Numbered from the stretch's first letter, positions 52,912 through 62,464 are shown. The stretch: 64,000 nucleotides of DNA from Clostridia bacterium (GCA_017475765.1 JAFVEY010000027.1:73911-137910), one strand, 5' to 3'. Notes: generated by a model from the letters alone, not told the origin. Made by a program: numbers and translations.

Positions 52912-53838
52912 TTAATCCTCGCTCTGGATCGCCTGTGCTTCACCGGTGGTGTTCTTTTTAAGACGGGTGTAGTCAAAGCTGAGCATTTCTTTGTCCTGAC
53001 CGAGCGTAAGAACCGAACGCAGTCCGTTGACAGCATATTTTATGAGTATTCCTGCCATTGCGCCGACAATATACATGATAATATCGTCTGTGCAGGCTGC
53101 TCCCGTATTGAAAAGATACTGAAGTGCTTCGATCGTCAGTCCGAATGCACCGGCAATGATAAGGATATGCCACACTCTCAGCTTCGGTATCATGACCGAC
53201 AGATGAAAGGAAAAAGGAATCAGAATAATCAGGTGCCAGACAATATATTGAATTCCGTCCTCGTGTGCACCCGTTATACAATCTCCGATCCTTGAAAAAA
53301 ACATCAGCTGTATATTTCTGTCCGTATCGTTTCCCGGTCTGACAGGTACGATCAGCTTTAAGATGACAATGATTGCATATAATACGGTAAGAGAACGCAT
53401 ACTCAGCATCATAAATCTTGCAAATCCTCTGCGTGTATTGTTATTATCTCTGCTGCCTCCTGCAAGAAGTCTCAGTATCACAGCAAATAAAAACGGAGTG
53501 ACCCAGAGAATGAACATACTTGCGATATTGTATTCTGTCAGCTTCGGCCAGTAGTCGCCGCCCTTTGTCGCTATTCCATTGATGATATTGATGATCGTGC
53601 TTGTCAGGGTAAGTATGGACATTGTCATAAGTGCAGATCCTATCGCTTCATATCTTTTTATCAGAGAAAACATGACGGCAATAATGATGAATGAAATGAT
53701 AAAAATAAAGCTTTCACAGACGGCATCGGTATGAAATTGATTCTGAGCATCATTCGGCAGCAGAAACAGCATCAGTCCTGCTGCAAGAGATACAAAAAGC
53801 TCTCCTATGCTGAGCTTCTGACTCGGAAGAATGGTCAT
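52912..53838 (-). CDS. VanZ-like membrane protein
   Basis: A 308-residue protein with about nine membrane segments. The last third (FHLSVMIPKLRVWHILIIAG, EALQYLFNTGAACTDDIIMY) is the VanZ-like domain, whose EALQ..R/T..DxxD pattern is conserved. VanZ gives low-level teicoplanin resistance in enterococci, but most members have unknown roles. Its first codons overlap ruvX by 4 bases. Confidence 0.8.
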   Translation of the reverse strand: MTILPSQKLSIGELFVSLAAGLMLFLLPNDAQNQFHTDAVCESFIFIISFIIIAVMFSLIKRYEAIGSALMTMSILTLTSTIINIINGIATKGGDYWPKLTEYNIASMFILWVTPFLFAVILRLLAGGSRDNNNTRRGFARFMMLSMRSLTVLYAIIVILKLIVPVRPGNDTDRNIQLMFFSRIGDCITGAHEDGIQYIVWHLIILIPFSFHLSVMIPKLRVWHILIIAGAFGLTIEALQYLFNTGAACTDDIIMYIVGAMAGILIKYAVNGLRSVLTLGQDKEMLSFDYTRLKKNTTGEAQAIQSED

Positions 53839-54254
53839 TTCTGATTCCTCCTGAAGCTGAGATAATCTTCAAGAATGATAACAGCGGCAACGCTGTCAAC
53901 AACAGCCTTGCGCTTTTTTCCTCTTGTGTCGGTAATATTAAGATATTCGTGTGCCGTCACCGTGGTACACCGCTCGTCACGAAGAATGATTTCAAGCGTA
54001 GTTTTTGTTTTCAGCATTTCAACAAAGGTACGGACGTTCTGAGCACTTTCTCCTTCGCTGCCGTCCATATTCCTCGGAAGTCCGACAACGATCTGCTCAG
54101 CCTCCTTCAAAGCGGCAAGCCCTGCCACCTTTTCAGCGAGAATCTCCATATTATATTCCTTTATTACAGCAGCCGGAGAGGCTATTATCTCATTTTTATC
54201 GCACACCGCTATGCCTGTCCTTACTCTTCCGTAATCAACTGACAAAATGATCAT
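53835..54254 (-). CDS. ruvX: Holliday junction resolvase RuvX (YqgF)
   Basis: A 139-residue RNase H-fold protein with SVDYGRVRTGIAVCD, IVVGLPRNMDGSEGESAQNV and VDSVAAVIILEDYL; the first Asp, the Glu-bearing central motif and the last Asp form the metal site. YqgF processes 16S rRNA or resolves junctions. GGGAGGA precedes the ATG. Coupled to the VanZ-like gene. Confidence 0.92.
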   Translation of the reverse strand: MIILSVDYGRVRTGIAVCDKNEIIASPAAVIKEYNMEILAEKVAGLAALKEAEQIVVGLPRNMDGSEGESAQNVRTFVEMLKTKTTLEIILRDERCTTVTAHEYLNITDTRGKKRKAVVDSVAAVIILEDYLSFRRNQK

Positions 54255-54281
54255 AGCGTTCCTCCCATCTACAAATCTTCA

Positions 54282-54902
54282 TTACTTTATCAAATCCAGA
54301 TGATCCGTATAATTTTCCATAATGATCTGCGCCGGCTTCCCGTTTTCAGCCCTGACCACATTAATAGACATATTCGTTCCGAGAGGAATCTTTCCGATTG
54401 CTGAAAGCGGCCACCCGTGAAGATAACACATCATATTTACGATGGCACAGCCGTGCGATACAATACAAACGGTTTTGCCGTCATTTTCAGCGATAATATC
54501 TCTCAGCGCCGCACTTACACGGTCATAGACCTGCGCCATTGTTTCACCGCCCGGAGCAGCAAAATTGGCAGGATCATTTTTCCATTTGTCATAAGCTTCG
54601 GGGAATTCCTTTTCGATATCGGTCAGGAATTTTCCCTCCCATTTTCCGGCGTCAATTTCTGCCAGACGATCATCAATTTTAACGGGAACTTCATGATAAA
54701 CATTGATTCCCTCTGTACTTTTTCTTGCCCGCAGAAGAGAGCTTGTATAAAAGATGTCAATAGGTTCAGCGCTCAGAATTTCTGCTGCTGCGGCAGTCTG
54801 CGCCCGTCCTTTGGGTGTGATATCGCTGTCGATTTTTCCCTGAAAGAATCTTTGCAGATTGCCCTCCGCCTGACAATGTCTTATTAAAATCAGCTTTGTC
54901 AT
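54282..54902 (-). CDS. histidine phosphatase family protein
   Basis: A 206-residue protein with LIRHCQAEGN (His9 is the phospho-acceptor; RHC replaces the common RHG) and SHGCAIVNMMCYL with the second His. Members dephosphorylate sugar phosphates, nucleotides or act as mutases. Start at 54902, GAGGTTAAAT upstream; the longer frame to 54914 is less likely. It lies between pyrD and ruvX in one operon. Confidence 0.87.
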   Translation of the reverse strand: MTKLILIRHCQAEGNLQRFFQGKIDSDITPKGRAQTAAAAEILSAEPIDIFYTSSLLRARKSTEGINVYHEVPVKIDDRLAEIDAGKWEGKFLTDIEKEFPEAYDKWKNDPANFAAPGGETMAQVYDRVSAALRDIIAENDGKTVCIVSHGCAIVNMMCYLHGWPLSAIGKIPLGTNMSINVVRAENGKPAQIIMENYTDHLDLIK

Positions 54903-54922
54903 ATTTAACCTCATTTATTTTA

Positions 54923-55831
54923 TCATACTTCAACCGTTCCTGTGAGCTGCGTGACAGAGTCTATTTCATGTGAGTCCAGATAACCATGCAGTCCTTCAGC
55001 GATTTTTATCGGGGCATAAGGGTCGGTAAACAAAACAGTTCCGATCTGAATGGCATCGGCGCCTGCCATGATCATCTCAACGGCATCCTGCCATGTTGTG
55101 ATTCCTCCGAGACCGATTACAGGTATTTTTACCGCCTTTTTAACCTGCCATACCATTCTGACAGCAACAGGAAATACAGCAGGACCCGACATACCGCCTG
55201 TGATATTCTTAATGATGGGTCTGCGTGTGTTGATATCAATCCTCATGCCCGTCAGCGTGTTGATAAGCGAAACAGCATCGGCACCGGAAAATTCGGCAGC
55301 CTTAGCAACTGCCGCAATATCGGCAACATTGGGGGAGAGCTTGATAATCAGAGGTTTTGTGCAGTATTTTCTGACAGCAGCAGTGATTTTTGCAACAGAC
55401 TCAGGAGAAGTTCCGAATTGAGCGCCGCCCTCCTTTACATTCGGGCATGAAATATTCAGCTCTATCATATCAACATCCGTATCGGAAAGTATTTCAACGA
55501 TTTTACAGTAATCTTCTTCTGTGCTTCCTGCCGCATTGGCGATAACAACCGTATTTTGTTTTTTCAGCCATGGCAGCTCTGTATGGATAAAATGCTCCAC
55601 TCCGGGATTCTGAAGTCCTACTGCATTTAGCATTCCCATCGGAGTTTCGGCTATTCTTGGCGGTGGATTGCCGGGACGTTCCTTCAAAGTCGTTCCCTTG
55701 CATGAAATTCCTCCGAAAACCGAAAGGGGATACAGCTCTCCGTATTCATGTCCGAATCCTATTGTTCCCGATGCGGCTATAATAGGGTTATCAAATTGTA
55801 CGCCTGCAATATTCACACTAAGATTTGCCAT
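54923..55831 (-). CDS. pyrD: dihydroorotate dehydrogenase, type 1B catalytic subunit
   Basis: A 302-residue FMN enzyme: AASGTIGFGHEY, IELNISCPNVKEGG with the catalytic Cys of the 1B class, SLINTLTGMRIDI and GLGGITTWQDAVEMIMAGA. It oxidises dihydroorotate to orotate and passes electrons to PyrK. Its ATG overlaps the pyrK stop (TAATG), with GAGGAGG in the pyrK end. The state of pyrK (next entry) bears directly on its function. Confidence 0.94.
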   Translation of the reverse strand: MANLSVNIAGVQFDNPIIAASGTIGFGHEYGELYPLSVFGGISCKGTTLKERPGNPPPRIAETPMGMLNAVGLQNPGVEHFIHTELPWLKKQNTVVIANAAGSTEEDYCKIVEILSDTDVDMIELNISCPNVKEGGAQFGTSPESVAKITAAVRKYCTKPLIIKLSPNVADIAAVAKAAEFSGADAVSLINTLTGMRIDINTRRPIIKNITGGMSGPAVFPVAVRMVWQVKKAVKIPVIGLGGITTWQDAVEMIMAGADAIQIGTVLFTDPYAPIKIAEGLHGYLDSHEIDSVTQLTGTVEV

Positions 55832-56589
55832 TACCAATCAACCTCCTCTGCATTGAATACGGGTCCGTCCTTGCATACGTGTTTATACCGTAATCCGCCG
55901 TCCTCTTTTCTGATACCGACAGCACATCCCAGACAGGCGCCGACTCCGCACGCCATTCTTTGTTCAAGAGAAACAAAGCACGGAATATGATGTTCTTTTG
56001 CTGCTTTGGCAATATTTCTGAGCATGGGTGTCGGACCGCAGGCACAGATCATGTCAGCATCGGCGATGACCTCTTTAAGAGGATCGGTTACAAATCCATG
56101 TATGCCGTAGCTTCCGTTGTCGGTTGTTTCGATCACACGGCAGCCGATTTTCTGGAAATCCTCAGTCAGAATGACAGCGCTCTTGTCACGGAAACCATTG
56201 ATGACAACAGAATTTTCACCTGCTGTTCTGGCGCTGTAAAGCATTGGCGGAACGCCGATGCCGCCGCCGATAAAAATAGTCTTTTTGCTTTGATCTATCT
56301 CAAATCCGTTTCCGAGGGGAGCAATGATATTGATGGTGCTGCCGACCTCGCTTGCGGCTAAAATGGCTGTGCCTTCGCCTCTTATCTCAAAAACAATGCG
56401 TATCTCATCGCCCTCGACATCACAGACAGATATCGGGCGGCGGAGTGTTTTCCCCGGCACCAGAATATGAACGAACTGTCCGGGTCTGGTGATTGCTGCA
56501 AGCTCTGCATTTTTTAGTCAGAAATCATATATAGTAGAAGTGAGCTGATATTTTGCACTCAGCAAACAATCCTGAACATCGTATTTCAT
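55831..56589 (-). pseudogene. pyrK: pyrK with in-frame TGA at codon 24
   Basis: From ATG 56589 the frame reads 23 residues ending TSTIYDF, then TGA (56518-56520), then LKNAELAAITRPGQFVHILV and a complete PyrK: LRRPIS flavin site, FIGGGIGVPPML, and the 2Fe-2S cysteines (CGVGACLGC, then HVC). Total length, 252, matches the family's about 256. PyrK takes electrons from PyrD to NAD. The stop is either a mutation, a sequence error or a recoded codon. GTG 56460 could start a truncated protein but has no ribosome site and would lose the first beta-strands of the FAD domain. TGA is a normal stop in this genome. Confidence 0.75.
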
Positions 56590-57177
56590 TACAATCATTC
56601 CCTTCAAAAAATATTTATATTTATTATAACATAAAATTTCTTTACAGAGAAGTATATTTTTATAATTTATTGCCGCACAAATCTGAAAAATAAGCGGGAA
56701 GCTCTAAATTTCAAAGGGCAAATGCTTAATGCAATATATATTTCAAAAGACAGATACTTCAAATTTGTCAGATGATATATTTTCTGACAAAAAATGCAAT
56801 TTATGGATAGAAAGTGCCTTAATAGAATCTGTCTGATACGGATTATGAATTTTCTGATGTATAAAAATTCAAATTTGATAGGAAATATTGCAGAAAAATG
56901 CAAATATTTAATCACAATTAAACAAAATAGTGATTAAAACATACCACTTTTTTGTTAAAAAAGAAGCAATGATTGATAAAATTTTATCATTATAATTAAC
57001 TAAAAAAATTGCATTATCCGTTAAATTTTAGACAATTTGTCTATTTCACTAAAAAATAGCACAAAAATTATTGCAAAATTAATCTATACTTTATGAAAAA
57101 ATAGTAGTATAATAAATACAACTTAAAAAGTTACAACAAACTTTTATCAATATAAGTTCTGAAAGGAGCAAAAAACG
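56590..57177. other. 588-base AT-rich intergenic region
   Basis: No convincing gene; an 82-residue minus-strand frame at 56667-56915 has low-complexity residues and no ribosome site. A -10 box TATAAT (57108-57113) precedes the kinase-like gene, with no clear -35. Confidence 0.5.
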
Positions 57178-57921
57178 ATGGATGCTATTGCTACAAGAAA
57201 AGAAAAGATTATTTACAGGGACGGCGACAATGTTGTAAAGCTGTTTTCCGACAAATTCCCGAAATCGGATATTCTCAACGAAGCACTGAATCAGTCAAGG
57301 GTTGAGGAAACCGGTCTTCCGATCCCTGCTTTGAAGTCTGTTTCCGTGATAGACGGCAAATGGGCGATCACAATGGACTATGTTGAGGGAAAAACATTGG
57401 AACAGATCATTAAAGAGGATCCCGATAATCTTGATAAATATCTTAATGATTTTGTTGATCTCCAGCTGGAAGTACAGAGCAAAAAGGCTCCGCTTCTCAA
57501 CAAGCTTAAAGATAAAATGAACCGTAAGATATCCTCTCTTTCCGGAGAGATAGACGCTACTATCAGATATGAGCTTCATACCCGTCTTGACAGTATGCCG
57601 AAGCATAACAAGCTCTGCCACGGTGATTTTAACCCCTCTAATATCATTATTGACAGCGAGGGCAAGCCGCATATCATTGACTGGTCCCATGCAACACAGG
57701 GAAATGCTTCCGCAGATGCTGCAAGAACCTATCTTCTTTTCGCCCTTAAGGACAAAGCGCTTGCAGATAAGTATCTCGACCTTTTCTGCTCAAAGAGCGA
57801 TACCGCAAAGCAGTATGTACAGCAGTGGCTCCCGATCGTTGCAGCTTCTCAGCTTGTCAAGAAGATCCCCGAAGAAGCCGAATTCCTTAAGAGTTGGGTA
57901 GATGTGGTTGATTATCAGTAA
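57178..57921 (+). CDS. aminoglycoside phosphotransferase-like kinase
   Basis: A 247-residue small kinase of the APH/choline-kinase group: CHGDFNPSNIIIDSEGKPHI (catalytic Asp and Asn) and IIDWSHATQG (DxD-type metal site). It lacks the specificity loops that would assign an antibiotic, and housekeeping APH-like proteins are common in Clostridia, so no resistance is inferred. AAAGGAG precedes the ATG. Confidence 0.8.
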   Translation: MDAIATRKEKIIYRDGDNVVKLFSDKFPKSDILNEALNQSRVEETGLPIPALKSVSVIDGKWAITMDYVEGKTLEQIIKEDPDNLDKYLNDFVDLQLEVQSKKAPLLNKLKDKMNRKISSLSGEIDATIRYELHTRLDSMPKHNKLCHGDFNPSNIIIDSEGKPHIIDWSHATQGNASADAARTYLLFALKDKALADKYLDLFCSKSDTAKQYVQQWLPIVAASQLVKKIPEEAEFLKSWVDVVDYQ

Positions 57922-58012
57922 TCGGCAGAAATAATATCCGATCATACCATTTTGTTATCATTTTATAAACCTCCATGCTTGTGCTTTGGCAGATTGTCCG
58001 GAGCAGACGGCG

Positions 58013-58047
58013 GCAGAAACCGAAGGGCTCAGCCTTTCGGTTTCTGC
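58013..58047. terminator. stem-loop after the kinase-like gene
   Basis: GCAGAAACCGAA pairs with TTTCGGTTTCTGC; the T tract is weak. Confidence 0.5.
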
Positions 58048-58114
58048 ATTTCGGATTCCGGAAGAAAGTGGCTGGTTCAGTATTATACAAATTTTATAAA
58101 ATGTAATAAAGTTC

Positions 58115-58143
58115 TTGCAAAGTTCGATGGTTTATTGTATAAT
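58115..58143 (+). promoter_or_regulatory. promoter of the 150-residue membrane protein
   Basis: TTGCAA (58115-58120), 17 bases, TATAAT (58138-58143). Confidence 0.72.
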
Positions 58144-58194
58144 AGCTAAAAGAAAGGCGTACTGCCAAAGTAACATTCAAAAAGGAGTATTAAC

Positions 58195-58647
58195 ATGAAA
58201 GTAATCAAAATTTTCTTTGTGCTTATTATTTTTGCAATTGTCGGCGGTCTGGTTGCAGGATATGTTGTGGATGAATTGATTTCAAAAAATATTGAATCTG
58301 CTCTGAACGATATTACCGCTCCGGCAAATACCACAGTCGATTCATCAATATCTAAAACAGGAAAAATAACAAATCAGGATGGCGGTCTCCAGTTTTACGG
58401 AGCAATACTTCTCCAGAGCAACGAAAAGCTCGGCACACTCAGAAGCTATTATAAATCTCATGCGCCCCAAGGTATTGATCTGGAAGTAATCAACCTTGCA
58501 GATTCCAAAAAGATATTCGGAGAAAATATGCCTTCCGAGCTTAGATTTGGTTATCATGATAAGTCTCCGGAAAACTACTATATCGTTTACGCATGGGGAG
58601 AGGCACAGCTTCCGTACACAATGCTTGATTTCCGTTCCTACACCTGA
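58195..58647 (+). CDS. 150-residue protein with N-terminal membrane segment
   Basis: One N-terminal segment (about 4-26, IFFVLIIFAIVGGLVAGYVV) then an extracytoplasmic domain ending MLDFRSYT. AAAGGAG precedes the ATG, and it has its own promoter and terminator. No family recognised. The globular part contains LRSYYKSHAPQGIDLEV and YYIVYAWGEA, which suggest a small alpha/beta fold. Confidence 0.72.
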   Translation: MKVIKIFFVLIIFAIVGGLVAGYVVDELISKNIESALNDITAPANTTVDSSISKTGKITNQDGGLQFYGAILLQSNEKLGTLRSYYKSHAPQGIDLEVINLADSKKIFGENMPSELRFGYHDKSPENYYIVYAWGEAQLPYTMLDFRSYT

Positions 58648-58667
58648 TATGTAAGAAGATAATTTAT

Positions 58668-58700
58668 TATCCCGAAGGATTCAATCCTTCGGGATTTTGT
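58668..58700. terminator. terminator after the 150-residue gene
   Basis: ATCCCGAAGGATT pairs with AATCCTTCGGGAT and is followed by TTTG. Confidence 0.85.
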
Positions 58701-58762
58701 TGCATTATGGAGAAAAATATATTAAAATATAGATAAATAAATTTTGTAAACGGGGAATTGAT

Positions 58763-59491
58763 ATGTATAAGAATTTTATTTTTGATTTGTATGGAACATT
58801 GGTAGATATCAATACCAATGAATGGAAACCCAGTTTGTGGAAAAATATGGCAATTCTGTATTCTATGGGAGGGGCGGCATACAGCGCCAAGGAACTGAAA
58901 AAGGCATATTATTCATTCATTGATGATGAAATCAGAAACATTCCGCCCGACAGATATTTGACTGTTCCTGAACCGCAGATTCTGAATGTTTTCAAAAGAC
59001 TGTATACCGATAAGGGGGTAGAATGTTCTGATGATACTGCTGCCTATACGGGAAGAGTGTTCAGAATGCTTTCGCTGAAATATATCAGGCTGTATGACGG
59101 AGTGAAGGAGCTTTTTGAAGCAATCCGCAGTGCCGGGGGAAAAATCTATCTTCTTTCCAATGCGCAGAGAATATTTACAGAACCCGAAATAAGAATGTTA
59201 GGAATTTATGATGAATTTGACGATATTATGATTTCCTCTGACGAAGGCTGTGCGAAGCCTGATAAAATGTTCTATCTCAGGCTGTTGAAAAAACATAACT
59301 TAAAGCCGGAAGAGTCCATCATGATCGGAAATGATCATATTACAGACATAAAAGGGTCACATGAAGCAGGGCTGGATTCGCTTTATCTTTATACCAACAT
59401 ATCTCCTGAACCGAAGGGAGAGATACTCGCCAAATATAAGATCATGAGCGGAAGTCTGATCGAAGCAAGAAAAGCCCTTTTCGGAGAATAA
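58763..59491 (+). CDS. HAD superfamily hydrolase, subfamily IA
   Basis: A 242-residue protein: motif I FDLYGTLVD (Asp8 nucleophile; Tyr10 at the second position, as in the haloacid-dehalogenase branch), motif II LLSNAQ, motif III Lys in CAKPDK, motif IV MIGNDHITDIKG. Probably a phosphatase on a small metabolite. GGGGAA precedes the ATG. Single gene, terminator follows. Confidence 0.87.
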   Translation: MYKNFIFDLYGTLVDINTNEWKPSLWKNMAILYSMGGAAYSAKELKKAYYSFIDDEIRNIPPDRYLTVPEPQILNVFKRLYTDKGVECSDDTAAYTGRVFRMLSLKYIRLYDGVKELFEAIRSAGGKIYLLSNAQRIFTEPEIRMLGIYDEFDDIMISSDEGCAKPDKMFYLRLLKKHNLKPEESIMIGNDHITDIKGSHEAGLDSLYLYTNISPEPKGEILAKYKIMSGSLIEARKALFGE

Positions 59492-59494
59492 TCA

Positions 59495-59533
59495 AAAAAC
59501 AGCGAGGAAGACTAATGTCTTTCTCGCTGTTTT
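59495..59533. terminator. bidirectional terminator
   Basis: AAAAACAGCGAG pairs with CTCGCTGTTTTT between converging genes. Confidence 0.88.
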
Positions 59534-59566
59534 TAGTGTCTGTCTTTTGCTTTTGATTGGTGTCAA

Positions 59567-62158
59567 TCAAATATTAAAAAGAGTTCCGGATTGAAGAGTG
59601 CTGCTTTCCTCAGACTTGCTGCTTTCTTCGGGTTTGCTGCTTTCCTCAGACTTGCTGCTTTCTTCGGGTTTGCTGCTTTCCTCAGACTTGCTACTTTCTT
59701 CGGGTTTGCTGCTTTCCTCGGGTTTGCTGCTCTCTTCAGGCTCACTACTTTCCTCAGGCTGAGCAGGCTTTGTAAGAGTGGTTTCATCAATATCCGTATC
59801 GGGCTTATAGTAATTCAGAGATGATGTAACAACATCATCATAAAGCTCTGAATAGCTTTCATATCCGTCAAATGAGCTGTATGATCCCTTCGGATATACA
59901 TACCTGTATGGTTTTGTACCGCTGAAAAATGTTGGGGAATAGGTTCCGTCCTCGTTTATCGTAATGTTTTCAAACCGGTTGTAGGTATAATATTCAAAGT
60001 CGGATGTTTTCTTTGTTGAAGAATCTGTGATCGTTACGGTTACTTTGTATACAACATAATAATATCTGGAACGGGTGCTGTTGTCGCTCTTTGGTGAAAG
60101 TACAATGGTTCCTATATAATCAGCAGATTTGAATTTTCTGTTGGTGCCGACTGTATCCGATTTGATAAAGTCTTCGGTTTCATTCTTCATGGCTGACAAA
60201 GCATTTGCAGGAATATCCTTAACGGTGGAAACGGAGGTGGCAAGTCCGGAAACCGTAAATTCCTTTTCCTTTGTCGTCAGAATGATATGATAGTAATCAG
60301 CGAGGTATTCATCAAGATCAGTACTTTTTGAATACGGAACAATTGTCACCTTTACCTTATCGCCGTTGCTCAGACCGTTTTCTTTATCAAGCTCACAGTC
60401 AAAAGAATAGTTGGAATAATTATATACATATGCTTTTCCGTTCGGAGCTTCTCCTGTGAATTCGACAGTAATATCGTCATTTTCAAACGGATCCACTTTT
60501 GTAAGCTCTTTAAGATCCTGCACAGTAAATTCCTTCTCGTTATAGATAAGCTCACATTTTACATATCTGGTTATGGTTTCCTTGACGGAATTTGTAATAT
60601 CCCATTTTATCTTTATCTTATCGCCGTTTTTAAGATGGTTATAATTGTCAACATCAAGGCTGTATTTCAGGACATAGGATATCAGGGTTGCAGGATTGCT
60701 GTTGTCAATCAGATAGGAATAGGTGTAATTGGAGGGATCTTCGGCATATTTCAGCTTATCGCCCCAGTCCTCTTCAAATTTATTTGAGTCGAAGGATGCG
60801 CTGACTTCTCCGTAGCCTTCATATCCCGAAAATTCAACATTGATATAATCATCCAGATTGACTTTAGGCGGCTGGTTCATAATATTGACGATAATGATTA
60901 CTGCAACGATAATAACAACCAATATTCCGCTGCCGATAAGGAAGGGAACGAAATTAAACGGCTTCTTCTGTACTCCGACAGCTGCACCGCCCGGAGCAGC
61001 TGCAAAAGCGTTGTTTCCGGCAGGGTTAGCATTGTAATTCGGAATCGGAGCGGATGGAACGGGTGATGTATTGGCAGCCGGAGCAACGGGAGCAGCCGGT
61101 GTCGATGAGGTCGGTGCACTCAGATTTTTGCCGCATACAGGGCAGAACTTAGCGCCGGGTTTCAGTTCAAATCCGCAGTCGGGGCATTGATTTCCTGGTG
61201 CTTTCTGTGCTGCTCCGTCTAAAGTCGTGGAAGGTATCGTCTTAGGCTTATCATCAGGAGCGGCGGATTCTGTTTTTGCACCGCAAACGGGGCAGAATTT
61301 AGCGCCGGGTTTGAGCTGAGAGCCGCAGGCATTACATTTCACGATGTTATTATCCGGTTGAGGAGCTTCTTTTTGTTCGGCAGGTTTCTGTTCGGTTTCT
61401 GCTTTCGGAGCTTCGACCGGCTTCGGTGCCGGAGGAATCACGGGAGCAGTTTCAGCTGCCGGAACAGGCTTTTCCTCAGCGGGGGCAGGTTGTTCTGCCT
61501 TTGCACCGCAAACGGGGCAGAATTTAGCGCCGGGTTTGAGCTGAGAGCCGCAGGAATTGCATTTTACGATATTAGCATTATCCGATTGCGGAGCTTCTGT
61601 CTGCTCGACAGGTTTCTGTTCGGTTTCTGCTTTCGGAGCTTCGACCGGATTCGGTGCCGGAGGAATCACGGGAGCAGTTTCAGCTGCCGGAACAGGTTTA
61701 GGCTCAGGAGCAGGCTGACCGGCTTTTGCGCCGCATACCGGACAGAATTTAGCGCCCGGCTTCAATTCGCTTCCGCATTGTACGCACTTTTCCGCAGCAG
61801 GCGCAGGAGAGGGAGCAGGTGCTGCCGGTTCTGTTTTTGTGCCGCATACCGGACAGAATTTCGTTCCTGGTTTAAGTTCTGCACCGCAGCTTTTACAAAT
61901 ATTTGCATTATCGGACGGAGTTTCCGGTGCCTTGGGCAGTTCAACCTTGGCACCGCATGACGGACAGAATTTAGTATCTTTTTTAAGCTCTGTGCCGCAG
62001 CCGGTACATTTAACAACATCCGATACATCCCCAGAAGCCGAAGCAGCAGGATGATATGACGGAAAATCATTACCGGCATTTTCCGCCGTCTGAGTTCCGC
62101 AGTTAGGGCAGATCTTAGCGTCAGCTTTCAGCATTGTGCCGCATTTTTTACATCTCAT
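59567..62158 (-). CDS. seven-zinc-ribbon membrane protein with extracytoplasmic domain
   Basis: An 863-residue protein. Residues about 1-350 hold seven zinc ribbons of the CxxC..ELKPGAKFCPVCG type, separated by Pro/Ala/Glu-rich linkers; a membrane segment lies about 403-426 (FLIGSGILVVIIVAVIIIVN); about 380 extracytoplasmic residues follow with repeated YNEKEFTVQDL / TTKEKEFTVSGL segments; and the end is a PEESSKSEESS repeat. Zinc-ribbon repeats plus one membrane segment recall clostridial envelope proteins, but none matches fully. Stands alone. Confidence 0.8.
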   Translation of the reverse strand: MRCKKCGTMLKADAKICPNCGTQTAENAGNDFPSYHPAASASGDVSDVVKCTGCGTELKKDTKFCPSCGAKVELPKAPETPSDNANICKSCGAELKPGTKFCPVCGTKTEPAAPAPSPAPAAEKCVQCGSELKPGAKFCPVCGAKAGQPAPEPKPVPAAETAPVIPPAPNPVEAPKAETEQKPVEQTEAPQSDNANIVKCNSCGSQLKPGAKFCPVCGAKAEQPAPAEEKPVPAAETAPVIPPAPKPVEAPKAETEQKPAEQKEAPQPDNNIVKCNACGSQLKPGAKFCPVCGAKTESAAPDDKPKTIPSTTLDGAAQKAPGNQCPDCGFELKPGAKFCPVCGKNLSAPTSSTPAAPVAPAANTSPVPSAPIPNYNANPAGNNAFAAAPGGAAVGVQKKPFNFVPFLIGSGILVVIIVAVIIIVNIMNQPPKVNLDDYINVEFSGYEGYGEVSASFDSNKFEEDWGDKLKYAEDPSNYTYSYLIDNSNPATLISYVLKYSLDVDNYNHLKNGDKIKIKWDITNSVKETITRYVKCELIYNEKEFTVQDLKELTKVDPFENDDITVEFTGEAPNGKAYVYNYSNYSFDCELDKENGLSNGDKVKVTIVPYSKSTDLDEYLADYYHIILTTKEKEFTVSGLATSVSTVKDIPANALSAMKNETEDFIKSDTVGTNRKFKSADYIGTIVLSPKSDNSTRSRYYYVVYKVTVTITDSSTKKTSDFEYYTYNRFENITINEDGTYSPTFFSGTKPYRYVYPKGSYSSFDGYESYSELYDDVVTSSLNYYKPDTDIDETTLTKPAQPEESSEPEESSKPEESSKPEESSKSEESSKPEESSKSEESSKPEESSKSEESSTLQSGTLFNI
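59590..59760. repeat. repeat encoding PEESSKSEESSK tail
   Basis: Short tandem units of 18 or 36 bases (core GCTGCTTTCTTCGGGTTT) encode the Ser/Glu tail of the zinc-ribbon protein. Longer repeats (about 61360-61740) encode its zinc ribbons and linkers. Confidence 0.85.
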
Positions 62159-62198
62159 TGGGCAAATCCTCCAATCATTGACTAATAAACATCTTTTG

Positions 62199-62216
62199 CC
62201 CTCCCGATCGGGAGGG
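62199..62216. promoter_or_regulatory. 18-bp perfect palindrome
   Basis: CCCTCCCGATCGGGAGGG lies 41 bases before the start of the leftward zinc-ribbon gene, next to a second hairpin GCGGAAA/TTTCCGC (about 62225-62246). Either a 5'-UTR hairpin or an operator. The 392-base gap (62159-62550) holds nothing else but the promoter below. Confidence 0.5.
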
Positions 62217-62435
62217 ACTTTTCATGCGGAAATGACACTTTCCGCACACTAATAATATTATAAAATTTATGGTTATTTTAGTCAATAGCAAAAATATCAA
62301 ATACCGTTCCTTTCCATTTCCTCATTTTAAGTATTTATCAACAAAAGGGGCATCAGGGCGGAGGAAGGAAAGGCGATATATATTCTGAACAAACAAAAGA
62401 AGTTTGTTATATGTAAAGTGATGAAAAATATCTTT

Positions 62436-62464
62436 TTGATTTTACCGATTATGTGAAGTATAAT
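62436..62464 (+). promoter_or_regulatory. promoter of the 282-residue surface protein
   Basis: TTGATT (62436-62441), 17 bases, TATAAT (62459-62464). Confidence 0.78.

Noticed and set aside
56667..56915. 82-residue minus-strand frame in the gap before the kinase-like gene
   Set aside because: AT-rich low-complexity residues and no ribosome site.
57178..57921. Aminoglycoside resistance gene
   Set aside because: Only the generic APH fold is seen; no specificity features or mobile context, so resistance is not claimed.
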